From positions 1-8,873 of the forward strand of contig CAZIRO010000120.1 of NCBI GenBank assembly GCA_964541595.1: a DNA stretch of 8,873 nt. Direction: 5' to 3'. The translations under genes were made by a program, and so were the position numbers. This stretch comes from CAZIRO01 sp964541595 (lineage in GTDB: Bacteria; Acidobacteriota; HRBIN11). The notes beneath the pieces are model-generated. The model saw only the letters and a list, made by a program, of their open reading frames with translations. It was not told the origin of the DNA and ran no database searches. Positions 1 through 7,196 of this stretch are shown here, piece by piece (within the stretch, counting starts at the first letter, position 1; each line of letters starts with the position of its first letter).

Positions 1-79
1 AACACCGCACCCTCGAACGACAATTCTCAATCTTAGTTTAGGTTTTTGTCCGTCCGGGTGCAAGGTAGGGGAACCCGAG

Positions 80-174
80 AGCGGGACGGGCAATGGGACA
101 GGGGATACCTGAGAAGCCCGGTCCCCATCCGCTGCCGTGCCCAGCAACCCGGGAGCCCGTTTCGTCCCGTCGCT
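80..174 (+). other. G+C-rich foldable block, possible structured RNA or intergenic palindrome
   Basis: Several nested complementary segments are visible. CGGGACG (82-88) pairs with CGTCCCG (163-169), and GGC (89-91) can continue the helix with GCC (155-157) across a five-base bulge. Inside, ATGGGAC (93-99) pairs with GTCCCCAT (121-128) with one bulged C, and GCTG (131-134) pairs with CAGC (142-145). CCCGGG (148-153) is self-complementary. A further small hairpin lies just outside (CGGGT 55-59 with ACCCG 73-77). The result is a closed multibranch shape. I compared it by eye with TPP, cobalamin and cyclic-di-GMP riboswitch cores and with 4.5S and RNase P RNA, and matched none. It could be a 3' UTR element, a small RNA on either strand, or a REP-like palindrome. 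G+C-rich DNA folds easily, so confidence is low. Confidence 0.3.
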
Positions 175-210
175 GTGGCAATGAGCCAGTGAATGCAGTA
201 TCATTCATTG

Positions 211-219
211 TGATATTAA
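211..219 (+). promoter_or_regulatory. Weak extended -10-like element before the surface protein gene
   Basis: The sequence TGATATTAA contains TG, one base, then TATTAA, which matches four of six positions of the sigma-70 -10 hexamer. It sits in the only strongly A+T-rich patch near the gene (about 200-243). No acceptable -35 hexamer lies at 16 to 18 bases. If real, it would give a leader of roughly 50 bases and place the foldable block upstream of the promoter. This is a guess from composition. Confidence 0.2.
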
Positions 220-267
220 TGTAAAAATGTCGGGAAATAAGATGGTACGTTTCCATTGATGGTCAGC

Positions 268-272
268 GGAGG
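268..272 (+). promoter_or_regulatory. Ribosome binding site GGAGG fixing the ATG at 279
   Basis: GGAGG lies six bases before ATG 279-281, an ideal Shine-Dalgarno distance. The same frame has a TAA at 222-224 and no ATG, GTG or TTG codon between it and 279, so this start is both the first possible and the best supported. The ATG at 283 is in another frame. Confidence 0.8.
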
Positions 273-278
273 ATACGG

Positions 279-3200
279 ATGCATGCCGTACCGAAACGGT
301 TATGGCGTATTCTCCTGGCAATATACGTGCTGTGCGGGATCGGATGGGTGCTGTGCGTGTCGGATGCCGGCCCCAATACGTCTGTTCCGGAGTGGACCCG
401 GTACGGTTGGGGGAACGTCCTGGATACCGAATTCGGAGAATCGGGATACGCATCCGCGCACTTCGGGCGACGGCGTGCGCGACTCGTGCATCCTGTGATC
501 AATCCGGTCGTCGTTCCCGGTGGCTATATCATCGGATTCAACGTGAACGCCGACCCGCACATGTGGTGGACGTACACACCGGGTCTGGTGCGGCTGCGGC
601 ACGATGGCACCCTGGATACCACCTTTGGCAATCGGGGGTATTTTCTGTATACCGCATATCGACGTCCGGCCCGGATCGTTGCTATGGATGCACTGGGAGA
701 CGGCCGTGTCCTCGTGGCCGGTCATATCGAAACTGCGCCCCCGTTACCGGAAGGACAGGGATTACTCGTCTTTCGGGTGACGCCGAACGGGCACCTTGAT
801 CCATCATTTCATTCGAATGGATGGGCCGTATACATGCCGTGGGGAGCGGGCAACTATGCGTTACAGGACATGGCGACGTTTCCGGACGGTAGCATCCTGC
901 TGTTATTCAGCATGTACCGGACGGGTTTCCGGGCGGTAGGCATATTGCGTCTCCAGCCGGACGGCACACCGGATTGGACATTTGGAGAAGGTGGCGTTCG
1001 GGAGATGTCTTTCAGTCCCTCGTGCCGGTTTGATCTGGAGGCACTCCCCTCCGGTCAGTTTCTGATCCTGAGTACCGCCTGTGGTGATGCCCGGCTCACC
1101 CGTTTTACTGCGGATGGGCGGGTGGATCCCGTATTCGGAACGGACGGAGAAGTGGTGATCCCGGATATGCATGCGGTCCAGGTGTTGCCCACGTCGGATG
1201 GTTTGCTCTACGTCGGAGGTTCAGTGGACGTCCAATCCCAGAGGGATCTGGTGGTGGCCCGTTTTCACTGGAACGGGGGAATCGATAATACCTACGGTGT
1301 ACAGGGTCGTGCGATTTTCGGCGATCCGCAATACGATGACGGGTTTTCTCGGATGGCTCTGACACGTGACGGGCGTCTGCTCGTTCTGGGCACACTATAC
1401 GTATCCTGGTATGGCCAGTTCGCGCAAGTCTATCGACTGCTGTTCAACGGGACGGTCGATCCGCAATTTGGGGATCAGGGTCGGGTGGTCGACGCGGACA
1501 GGTGCACAGGCGGGCTGGATGTGATTCCGGGAAATTTCGGGTTTTATCTGTTTCGCCTGGATGTTTGCGGCAACGACATCCAGCACAGGATACCCGAACT
1601 CGTCGCGCTGACGGATACCGGCGATCTGGATATGTCTTTCGGAGAGGACGGTGTCGCCGAACTGCATCCCGTCGCACCGTCGGACGATACACTGTACGAC
1701 GTGGTCATCACGCCGGATCGCAGGATCGTCGCTGTGGGACTTACAAACGGTATCCGCCGGGAGGTGGGGGGTGCTTCCTGGACCTGGCGGCTGGTGCTTG
1801 CCCGGTTTTTGCCGAACGGGGTTCCCGATATTTCATTTGGTGAGACAGGACGGGTGTTTACGGGGATGGAGATGTATCCCGCAGTCGCGGCGGCTGCGCT
1901 TTCCGACGGTTCCATCGTCGTGGGAGGAGGGGGCAGGTTTACGGGTGCATGGATCGTGTATCGCCTTCGACCGGATGGGACTCCGGACCCCGCATGGGGT
2001 GTGCGGGGAGCGGCTCACATCGTATTTCCCGGCTGGGATTACGATAGCGGTCAGTTGTGGGATATGCGACGCTTGCCCGATGATCGTGTGGTGCTCGCCG
2101 GTCTGGGGTATTTCTGGGGAGATTGTGCGTTTGACTGTGTGCTGCGGTGGTATCCGATCGCCGTTGTACTCCGACCGGACGGAACTCCGGACACCCGTTT
2201 TGGTCAGGGAGGGTTTTTTGTCTTCCGGGACGGAGACACCCCGGCACATCCTGTCGTCCTGCCGGACGGGCGGCTGTTACTGGTATATCAGCAGACAGAT
2301 AGCCAGAACCGGTGGATCCGGGTGGTTGCCGTACGTCCGGACGGTACACCGGATACGCGTTTTCGTAACGGCGGCCGATTCGCGTTCCGTTTTCCCGGTA
2401 TTTCGGGGTTACCGGTATTTGAAGATGTGGGTGTCCTGCCGGACGGTCGCTGGGTGGTTCTGGTGAGTTTGCTTCAATGTCCGGAAGAGTATGACGATAC
2501 GTGCGCGGCGACGATCGGTATGGCCCGGTTCCTCCCGGATGGATTTCCGGACCCCACATTCGGAACTGATGGTGTGGTCCTGCTGCCAGGAACATATACA
2601 CGGTATCGGAAACGTCTGGCGATCTCTTCGGATGGTACGGTGTGGATTGCCACCGTCGATCGGGAACGCGAGTGGATGCTGATCAGGGTGCAGCCGGATG
2701 GTCAACCGGATCCCTCCTGGGGAGACATGGGAGGGATTCGGATCCCTCGACTGAACACGGAGGATTTCCTGATCGACTGGCCGTTACCGAGGTTTCTAAT
2801 ACATCAGGATCGGCCCCTGCTTGCGACGTCTCGACGGCGCGGTGCGGATCGGGATTTCGTGCTCGTACGATTTTACCGACAGGCTCCCGGTCTCGGTGTG
2901 ACCCCTGCGGTGGTACATTTCGGAACGCACATGCCCGCAGATCTACCCGTATACTATCCCGTGCAGGTGCGTAATGTGGGCAATGTGCCCCTCTGGTTGC
3001 TATCCGCAGCGGTGCAACCGGAACCGTTTGCCCTCACGTATGACGCCTGTACCGGACACATACTGGAACCCGGCGACACCTGCACACTGATGATTCGGTT
3101 TTATCCGTTGCAGGACGGCAGTTACCGGGGTAGCCTGGACGTTGATGCAATGAGTGATCAGTTGCTTTCTGTATCCGTCCCGCTGTGGGGCGCGCGTACA

Positions 3201-4184
3201 CAGTCGCGTTCTCTTCAGCCGGTGGAACAATTCCGCATGGTCGATCCGGAATGCGGATACGGCTGTGGTGTGGGCATTGCATGGCACAATGTGTCCGAGC
3301 AAACGTTTGACCAGATCCATGGCCAGGTAGTGCCGCTGGACCCGCGGATCCGAATGCTGGACGACAGGACACGTTATCTGAACGTTCTTCCGGGAGAGAT
3401 CAGCACCGACGCGTTTTATTTCGAGCTGGTGGAGTTTCCATTATATCGAACCCGAACGCACGTGGACCTGTATTTCCTGGAGAGCCTGGATGTGTCGCAG
3501 ACCCACGTCTGGACGGTCCACGTGGGACGGAGTTTTCGGGACGTGGCATACACCCCGCAAAATCGTTCGTTCATGCGTGCACTGGAATTCATGTTACATC
3601 GGGGAATCGTTTCCGGATGCCGGACCATGGCGTTCTGTCCGCAGGCATTGCTGCACCGGGGTCAGGCCGCGATCTGGCTGGCACGTGCAATAACCATGGG
3701 GAATCTGCCCCTGCAGTATGCGGATCCCGTAACCGGACGGTCGTACGACTGTACGGACAACATGACAAATCACTGGACGGATGTGCCGGACGATGCCATT
3801 CTCTGTCCGGCTGTGCACTATATCTGGGCGCGCGGTGTGACCGCGGGGTGCGGGCCGACGGAGTTTTGTCCCGACCGGACACTCAATCGGGCGCAGCTGG
3901 CCGTATGGTTGAGCCGAACTGCACTGGACGGTCAGGATCCGCCGGCGGTATACACGGATCCCGGCACGTCCCGTCAATACGACTGTACCGATGGCGAAAC
4001 GAATCCGTTGACGGACGTGGCCGACGGTGATCCGTTCTATCCGCATGTGCACTATCTCTGGGCACGGGGCTGGGTTGAAGGATGTCGTACCGATCCGCCG
4101 CAGTTCTGTCCTCTGGCACGGGTACACCGGTTGCAGGCCGTATTCATGATCGCGCGGGTATTCGGGTGGATGTCTTCCATGTGA
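279..4184 (+). CDS. Secreted delta-60 repeat protein with C-terminal SLH domains
   Basis: A 1301-residue exported protein, probably held at the cell surface. Residues 1-30 form a signal peptide (basic KR/R start, hydrophobic core at about 11-26, likely cleavage after Ser-Asp-Ala 28-30); no good lipobox is seen. Residues about 46-818 carry fourteen delta-60 repeats with the signature D/N-G-x-x-D-x-x-F/W-G-x-x-G, most 50-68 residues apart; such repeats are thought to form beta-propeller blades. Residues about 870-970 resemble the Ig-like choice-of-anchor D/HYDIN type, with Cys924 and Cys935 flanking EPGDT. Residues about 971-1085 are unrecognised (Cys992, Cys996). Residues about 1086-1297 hold three SLH modules, which bind cell-wall polymers in known surface proteins. 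The many cysteines suit an oxidising location. No catalytic motif is visible; an adhesive or structural role is inferred. The gene converges on the minus-strand operon, with two bases between the stops. Family assignment is firm, function unknown. Confidence 0.93.
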   Translation: MHAVPKRLWRILLAIYVLCGIGWVLCVSDAGPNTSVPEWTRYGWGNVLDTEFGESGYASAHFGRRRARLVHPVINPVVVPGGYIIGFNVNADPHMWWTYTPGLVRLRHDGTLDTTFGNRGYFLYTAYRRPARIVAMDALGDGRVLVAGHIETAPPLPEGQGLLVFRVTPNGHLDPSFHSNGWAVYMPWGAGNYALQDMATFPDGSILLLFSMYRTGFRAVGILRLQPDGTPDWTFGEGGVREMSFSPSCRFDLEALPSGQFLILSTACGDARLTRFTADGRVDPVFGTDGEVVIPDMHAVQVLPTSDGLLYVGGSVDVQSQRDLVVARFHWNGGIDNTYGVQGRAIFGDPQYDDGFSRMALTRDGRLLVLGTLYVSWYGQFAQVYRLLFNGTVDPQFGDQGRVVDADRCTGGLDVIPGNFGFYLFRLDVCGNDIQHRIPELVALTDTGDLDMSFGEDGVAELHPVAPSDDTLYDVVITPDRRIVAVGLTNGIRREVGGASWTWRLVLARFLPNGVPDISFGETGRVFTGMEMYPAVAAAALSDGSIVVGGGGRFTGAWIVYRLRPDGTPDPAWGVRGAAHIVFPGWDYDSGQLWDMRRLPDDRVVLAGLGYFWGDCAFDCVLRWYPIAVVLRPDGTPDTRFGQGGFFVFRDGDTPAHPVVLPDGRLLLVYQQTDSQNRWIRVVAVRPDGTPDTRFRNGGRFAFRFPGISGLPVFEDVGVLPDGRWVVLVSLLQCPEEYDDTCAATIGMARFLPDGFPDPTFGTDGVVLLPGTYTRYRKRLAISSDGTVWIATVDREREWMLIRVQPDGQPDPSWGDMGGIRIPRLNTEDFLIDWPLPRFLIHQDRPLLATSRRRGADRDFVLVRFYRQAPGLGVTPAVVHFGTHMPADLPVYYPVQVRNVGNVPLWLLSAAVQPEPFALTYDACTGHILEPGDTCTLMIRFYPLQDGSYRGSLDVDAMSDQLLSVSVPLWGARTQSRSLQPVEQFRMVDPECGYGCGVGIAWHNVSEQTFDQIHGQVVPLDPRIRMLDDRTRYLNVLPGEISTDAFYFELVEFPLYRTRTHVDLYFLESLDVSQTHVWTVHVGRSFRDVAYTPQNRSFMRALEFMLHRGIVSGCRTMAFCPQALLHRGQAAIWLARAITMGNLPLQYADPVTGRSYDCTDNMTNHWTDVPDDAILCPAVHYIWARGVTAGCGPTEFCPDRTLNRAQLAVWLSRTALDGQDPPAVYTDPGTSRQYDCTDGETNPLTDVADGDPFYPHVHYLWARGWVEGCRTDPPQFCPLARVHRLQAVFMIARVFGWMSSM
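414..2732 (+). repeat. Fourteen delta-60 repeat signatures (protein-level repeats)
   Basis: Repeat signatures begin near residues 46, 109, 168, 227, 277, 330, 388, 445, 511, 564, 632, 686, 752 and 805. Clear examples are QPDGTPDWTFGEGG (227-239 region), RPDGTPDTRFGQGG (632-645) and LPDGFPDPTFGTDG (752-765). The first copy is degenerate (NVLDTEFG), and copy 6 has Tyr in place of Phe (DNTYG). Between signatures runs a beta-rich stretch with a short D/S-G-R/S-hydrophobic turn (DGRVLVAG, DGSIVVGG, DGRLLLVY). At DNA level the copies share short blocks such as CCGGACGG but have diverged well beyond recent tandem duplication. Confidence 0.88.
3534..4169 (+). repeat. Three SLH modules with cysteine pairs
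   Basis: The modules start at FRDV (residue 1086), WTDV (1166) and LTDV (1244). Each runs through a helix, a W/H-R/A-R-G-turn, a C-x(5 to 7)-C-P segment and an R-x-Q-A/L-helix, the usual SLH order. The cysteines are C1114/C1120, C1191/C1197 and C1269/C1277. Between modules lie two similar inserts ending in YDCTD followed by TN and TDV (residues 1147-1169 and 1225-1247), each carrying one extra cysteine. Three modules is the usual number for forming a wall-binding trimer-like unit. Confidence 0.88.
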
Positions 4185-4186
4185 GG

Positions 4187-5815
4187 TCATCCGGAACTGC
4201 GGGTACCGGCATGGACCCGCCACTGCAGCAGATAGAACCGCTCGCCGTCCCATGTCCGTTCTGCGATACACCGTACCGTGCCCCCGTGCTGTTGCCATGC
4301 GCGGATGAACGATACCATATCCCCGGCGTCCGATAATACCACCAGCACATGGCCGCCGGGACGCAGATGGCGCGGGGCTTCCGCTGCGAAAGATTCCGCG
4401 AGATGGGTACTCTTCAGTGCCACGTCGAGCGGTGTTTCCGGGATACCCCGCAGATAGGGCGGGTTCCAGAGGATCACGTCGAACCAACGGTCCCGTACGG
4501 GAGCGAATCCGTCTCCGCAGTATACGGTCACCCGGTGGTTCATGATATGGATCCCGACGTTGATCTCGGCACACCGGGCAGCCTGCGGGAGAATGTCCAC
4601 AGCGGCCACATACGGGGTCCAGCGAGCGGCGAATACTGCTCCGACGCCGCAGCCGGTGCCCCAGTCCAGGACCGCAGCACCCGGCGGGACCCAGGGCGGT
4701 CGGATAAATTCGGCCATCCAGGCACCCGTACCGAAGAGCACCGGATCGAACACCTCGGGGAGTACAACAAAAGGGGTTCCCTGTACCCGCACCACGTGCG
4801 TGCGATGCACGCGGGCACGGTCGCGCAGTTTCCATCGCATCCGTCGGACGGTGCGCCATACGCGCGGGATCGGAGTGCGACGTGCCGGAGGCATATCCAG
4901 CGCGGTGGACAGGTGGCAAGCGTGGGCGCGGGGATACGCGCGTGCGTTCGAAGGGCGTTCCGTGGCAACATCCCGCCGTTCCAGATCGATGAGGTAGTGA
5001 TCCGCCCACCACAGGTGCGGTATACGGTGGAGACGGTCTTCCCACCGGATCAGTCGTCTGAACCGGTGCGGATGTCGTTCCAGTGCCGGAAACAGTGCGG
5101 ACGGCGGAAGCGCCACGCCGATTCCATAGACGCCGCGGCATCGAAACCATGGCGCAAAGGCCCGTCGGATTGTTCGAGGGGATGGATAGCGCACGGGTAT
5201 GGCTGTATCGCCCGAGAGGTGCGCATATACGGTATGGCGCCACCGGCGAAATGCGATCGCCGGCCGACCGTGAATACCGTACCAGACGATCTCCCAGGGG
5301 GCTATCGGACTCATCACCGTCGCAACCAGCCGTCCACCCGGTCGCAGCACGGCAGCGAGCCATGCGGCGAGTGCGTGCAGGTCACGGATGCAGTTGAACA
5401 CGCCGAAATTCGCCAGCGCGCCGTCCATATGACCCCCGTGCTGCAAAAGCCGGACAACACTTCCGAAGGGAAGCGCGTTGAGATCCCACCGGATCCAGTC
5501 GACCGCAGCAGAGGGAAGGGTTGCACGGATCCGCGCCTGCACACGTTCCAGCATGGCACCAGATGCGTCAACGGCCGTAACGTGCACACCCTGTCGTGCC
5601 AGCCAGAGCGTGTCCCAGCCGGTCCCGCATCCCAGGTCGAGGATCCGCATCCCCGGTCGCACCCAGGTGGATACATGCGCATGCACCTGCGCCCGCAGGT
5701 AGCGGCCCGGTTCCGTCAGGGCAAAGGTATCGTCATAGCGAAGAGCGACCGGGTCGAACGGAAAAGAATCTCCGGATGGCGAACCGGCGATGGGGTTTCG
5801 CACCTTCTCGTTCAT
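4187..5815 (-). CDS. Fused double class I SAM methyltransferase
   Basis: A 542-residue protein with two complete Rossmann methyltransferase domains, so two methyl transfers from S-adenosylmethionine are possible. Domain 1 (about 1-280) opens with FDPVALRYDDTF, then motif I DLGCGTG (60-66), acidic AVD (81-83) and LRPGGRL (157-163); this is the small-molecule or lipid methyltransferase type (Methyltransf_11/25). Domain 2 (about 335-535) has motif I DWGTGCG (384-390), AVD (405-407), NPPY (451-454) and LRPGG (484-488). NPPY is typical of HemK/PrmC-like and other N-methyltransferases of the MTS fold. The approach VLPEVFDPVLF also fits that group. An Arg-rich linker (about 281-334) joins them. ATG 5815 is supported by a weak GGTGG seven bases upstream and by the conserved FDP motif close behind it. 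The start lies inside the preceding radical SAM gene (83-nt overlap), implying coupled translation. Domain calls are strong, substrates unknown. Confidence 0.9.
   Translation of the reverse strand: MNEKVRNPIAGSPSGDSFPFDPVALRYDDTFALTEPGRYLRAQVHAHVSTWVRPGMRILDLGCGTGWDTLWLARQGVHVTAVDASGAMLERVQARIRATLPSAAVDWIRWDLNALPFGSVVRLLQHGGHMDGALANFGVFNCIRDLHALAAWLAAVLRPGGRLVATVMSPIAPWEIVWYGIHGRPAIAFRRWRHTVYAHLSGDTAIPVRYPSPRTIRRAFAPWFRCRGVYGIGVALPPSALFPALERHPHRFRRLIRWEDRLHRIPHLWWADHYLIDLERRDVATERPSNARAYPRAHACHLSTALDMPPARRTPIPRVWRTVRRMRWKLRDRARVHRTHVVRVQGTPFVVLPEVFDPVLFGTGAWMAEFIRPPWVPPGAAVLDWGTGCGVGAVFAARWTPYVAAVDILPQAARCAEINVGIHIMNHRVTVYCGDGFAPVRDRWFDVILWNPPYLRGIPETPLDVALKSTHLAESFAAEAPRHLRPGGHVLVVLSDAGDMVSFIRAWQQHGGTVRCIAERTWDGERFYLLQWRVHAGTRSSG
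4199..4220. terminator. Hairpin just past the surface-protein stop, possible weak terminator
   Basis: GCGGGT (4199-4204) pairs with ACCCGC (4215-4220), and CC (4206-4207) pairs with GG (4213-4214) around a GGCAT loop with one bulged A. That gives eight base pairs starting 15 bases after the plus-strand stop. There is no T-run on either side, and the hairpin lies within the last codons of the convergent methyltransferase gene, so it is at best a Rho-assisted or collision-type end. Confidence 0.2.
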
Positions 5816-7196
5816 GTTGCGTCCACCGCATGCCGAGACGTCCCAGACGTGCGTTCAGCCATGCTCTGCTCCATCGAAACGGTGCGAAAGGGCGTGCCCG
5901 CCGCAATCGGGACAGTTCGACCTCGCCGACCATCCAGCGGATCACCCACCGGTAGAACCGCTGCGAATAGCGACCGGCAACGGTCAGATCCCGGTCCGAT
6001 CCTTCGGCCCAGGCCGTCCGCGCGATGATCCGATCGCGTACCCGGTCGTAATAAGGGGTTCCCTTGATCGGATAGGCGATTGTGGTCAGATAGTGATCCG
6101 GCAGCGTGTGTTTCACGTGATGTACCGTGGCCACAATATCGTCCAGGGTTTCTCCCTCGTACCCGAACATGATGAACAGACCGGTTTCGATGCCGTAACG
6201 CTGCAGAAGATGCACGGCCTCCCGCACCTGCTCCACCCGAATGCGACGTTGCATGGCGTCGAGCACACGCTGCGAGCCGCTCTCCGCACCGATCCACAGT
6301 CGGATACACCCCATTTCCGCAAGTGTCGCGACAACGTCTTCATTGAGACGGTCGGCGCGTGATATCGTTTCAAAGGGAATACGAATCCCCCGTCGCCGCA
6401 GTTCGGTGGCGAATTGAAAGAACCACCCGTAGTGAATGGTGAACACATCGTCGGCATACCACAACATATCCGGTTGATACCGCCGCAGAATCCATTCGAT
6501 CTCGTCCGCAACGTTTTCCGGTGACCGGCGCCGGTGTGTGAAACCGAATACGGCATGGCTGCACCATGTACACGTATACGGACACCCGCGTGCTGTGATC
6601 AGGGATACGGATCCCGGACCGTGATGGGTTCGCCAACTGCGGAGGTATGCCGTCATGTCAATGGCGTCCCGATCGGGAAACGGCAGTGCATCCAGGTCGG
6701 GGATCAGCGGACGCGGTGGCGTCCGGACGGGGGTACCATCCGATTCGCGGTAAATGATCCCCCGAATGTGATGCATCCCCGTGGGTCCGTACTGCAACAG
6801 ATGCGGGAGCAGTTCCTCCAGCGTGTGTTCTCCCTCGCCAACGACAATGACATCTGCACCGTGGTCCAGATAAGCGTTCGGGTAATTCGCCGGATCCGGC
6901 CCTCCAAGGACGACGATTGCGCCGGCCTGACGACAGCACCGGATGATCCGCAGTACGCTCCTGCGTGTCATCATATTGCAATAAATGCCCACGACGGGCG
7001 GTCGCGCCTTCAGGATGATGGTCTCCAGGTCGTTTCGGCGGATGAATGTCGTATCCACGACCTTGACGGACAATCCCTTGCGCTTGAGATAAGCGGAGAT
7101 ATAGAGGATCCCCAACGGCGGGTACGGCCGCATGATCCGGCGTTCTTTCGCATCCTCGTTCAGGAAGTATCCGTGCGTCAACAGAATGTCCATCAT
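5733..7196 (-). CDS. B12-binding-type radical SAM protein (second in operon)
   Basis: A 487-residue protein. The N-terminal part (about 1-150) has the cobalamin-binding-like fold seen in BchE, HpnJ and class B radical SAM methylases: PYPPLG (24-29), VLGGPD (96-101) and VVGEGE (118-123). It lacks a clear DxHxxG cobalamin-ligand motif, common in this class. The radical SAM domain (about 195-400) has C205-x3-C209-x2-C212 for the 4Fe-4S cluster and the SAM-contact-type AESGS (304-308). The tail (about 400-487) is basic and Arg-rich. It should reductively cleave SAM to start radical chemistry, perhaps a C-methylation or rearrangement. From memory it resembles an uncharacterised family starting DILLTHGYF with YADDVF. 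The start ATG-ATG directly abuts the in-frame TGA of the upstream paralogue, with no visible Shine-Dalgarno, so it probably depends on re-initiation. Its last 27 codons overlap the methyltransferase gene. Family sure, reaction unknown. Confidence 0.93.
   Translation of the reverse strand: MMDILLTHGYFLNEDAKERRIMRPYPPLGILYISAYLKRKGLSVKVVDTTFIRRNDLETIILKARPPVVGIYCNMMTRRSVLRIIRCCRQAGAIVVLGGPDPANYPNAYLDHGADVIVVGEGEHTLEELLPHLLQYGPTGMHHIRGIIYRESDGTPVRTPPRPLIPDLDALPFPDRDAIDMTAYLRSWRTHHGPGSVSLITARGCPYTCTWCSHAVFGFTHRRRSPENVADEIEWILRRYQPDMLWYADDVFTIHYGWFFQFATELRRRGIRIPFETISRADRLNEDVVATLAEMGCIRLWIGAESGSQRVLDAMQRRIRVEQVREAVHLLQRYGIETGLFIMFGYEGETLDDIVATVHHVKHTLPDHYLTTIAYPIKGTPYYDRVRDRIIARTAWAEGSDRDLTVAGRYSQRFYRWVIRWMVGEVELSRLRRARPFAPFRWSRAWLNARLGRLGMRWTQHEREGAKPHRRFAIRRFFSVRPGRSSL

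Larger units (their letters stand above)
1..278. other. Upstream intergenic region with no supported gene
   Basis: No convincing coding region is visible. Plus-strand frames entering from the left edge stop early (TAG at 34-36 in frame 1, TAG at 39-41 in frame 3), so the last dozen codons of an upstream gene could be present, but the frame cannot be decided. A 72-codon minus-strand open frame (38-256) has no recognisable motif and crosses the foldable G+C-rich stretch, so I do not call it. The region divides into an A+T-leaning edge (about 25-50), a G+C-rich foldable block (about 55-174), and an A+T-rich patch (about 200-243) ahead of the first gene. Confidence 0.6.

Noticed and set aside
80..174. 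TPP or cobalamin riboswitch, suggested by CTGAGA (109-114) and the nearby B12-type genes
   Set aside because: The TPP companion core after CTGAGA and the cobalamin B12-box are both absent, and the block lies upstream of the surface protein gene, far from the radical SAM operon.
38..256. A 72-codon minus-strand open frame in the upstream region
   Set aside because: No ribosome binding site or domain is seen, and it runs through the self-complementary block, which explains the lack of stops by composition.
414..2732. CRISPR-like or recent tandem DNA repeats in the surface protein gene
   Set aside because: The repeats are diverged protein-level units of uneven length (about 50-68 residues) within one continuous reading frame, not identical repeats with spacers.
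3594..5363. A 589-codon minus-strand open frame overlapping the surface protein and the methyltransferase
   Set aside because: It is out of frame with the methyltransferase and antisense to the SLH coding region, with an Arg/Gly/Pro-rich composition and no motif.
4349..6028. A 559-codon plus-strand open frame opposite the methyltransferase and radical SAM genes
   Set aside because: It lies antisense to two genes with clear motifs, has no recognisable domain and a shuffled, Arg/Pro/His-rich composition. It is a by-product of G+C-rich codon use.
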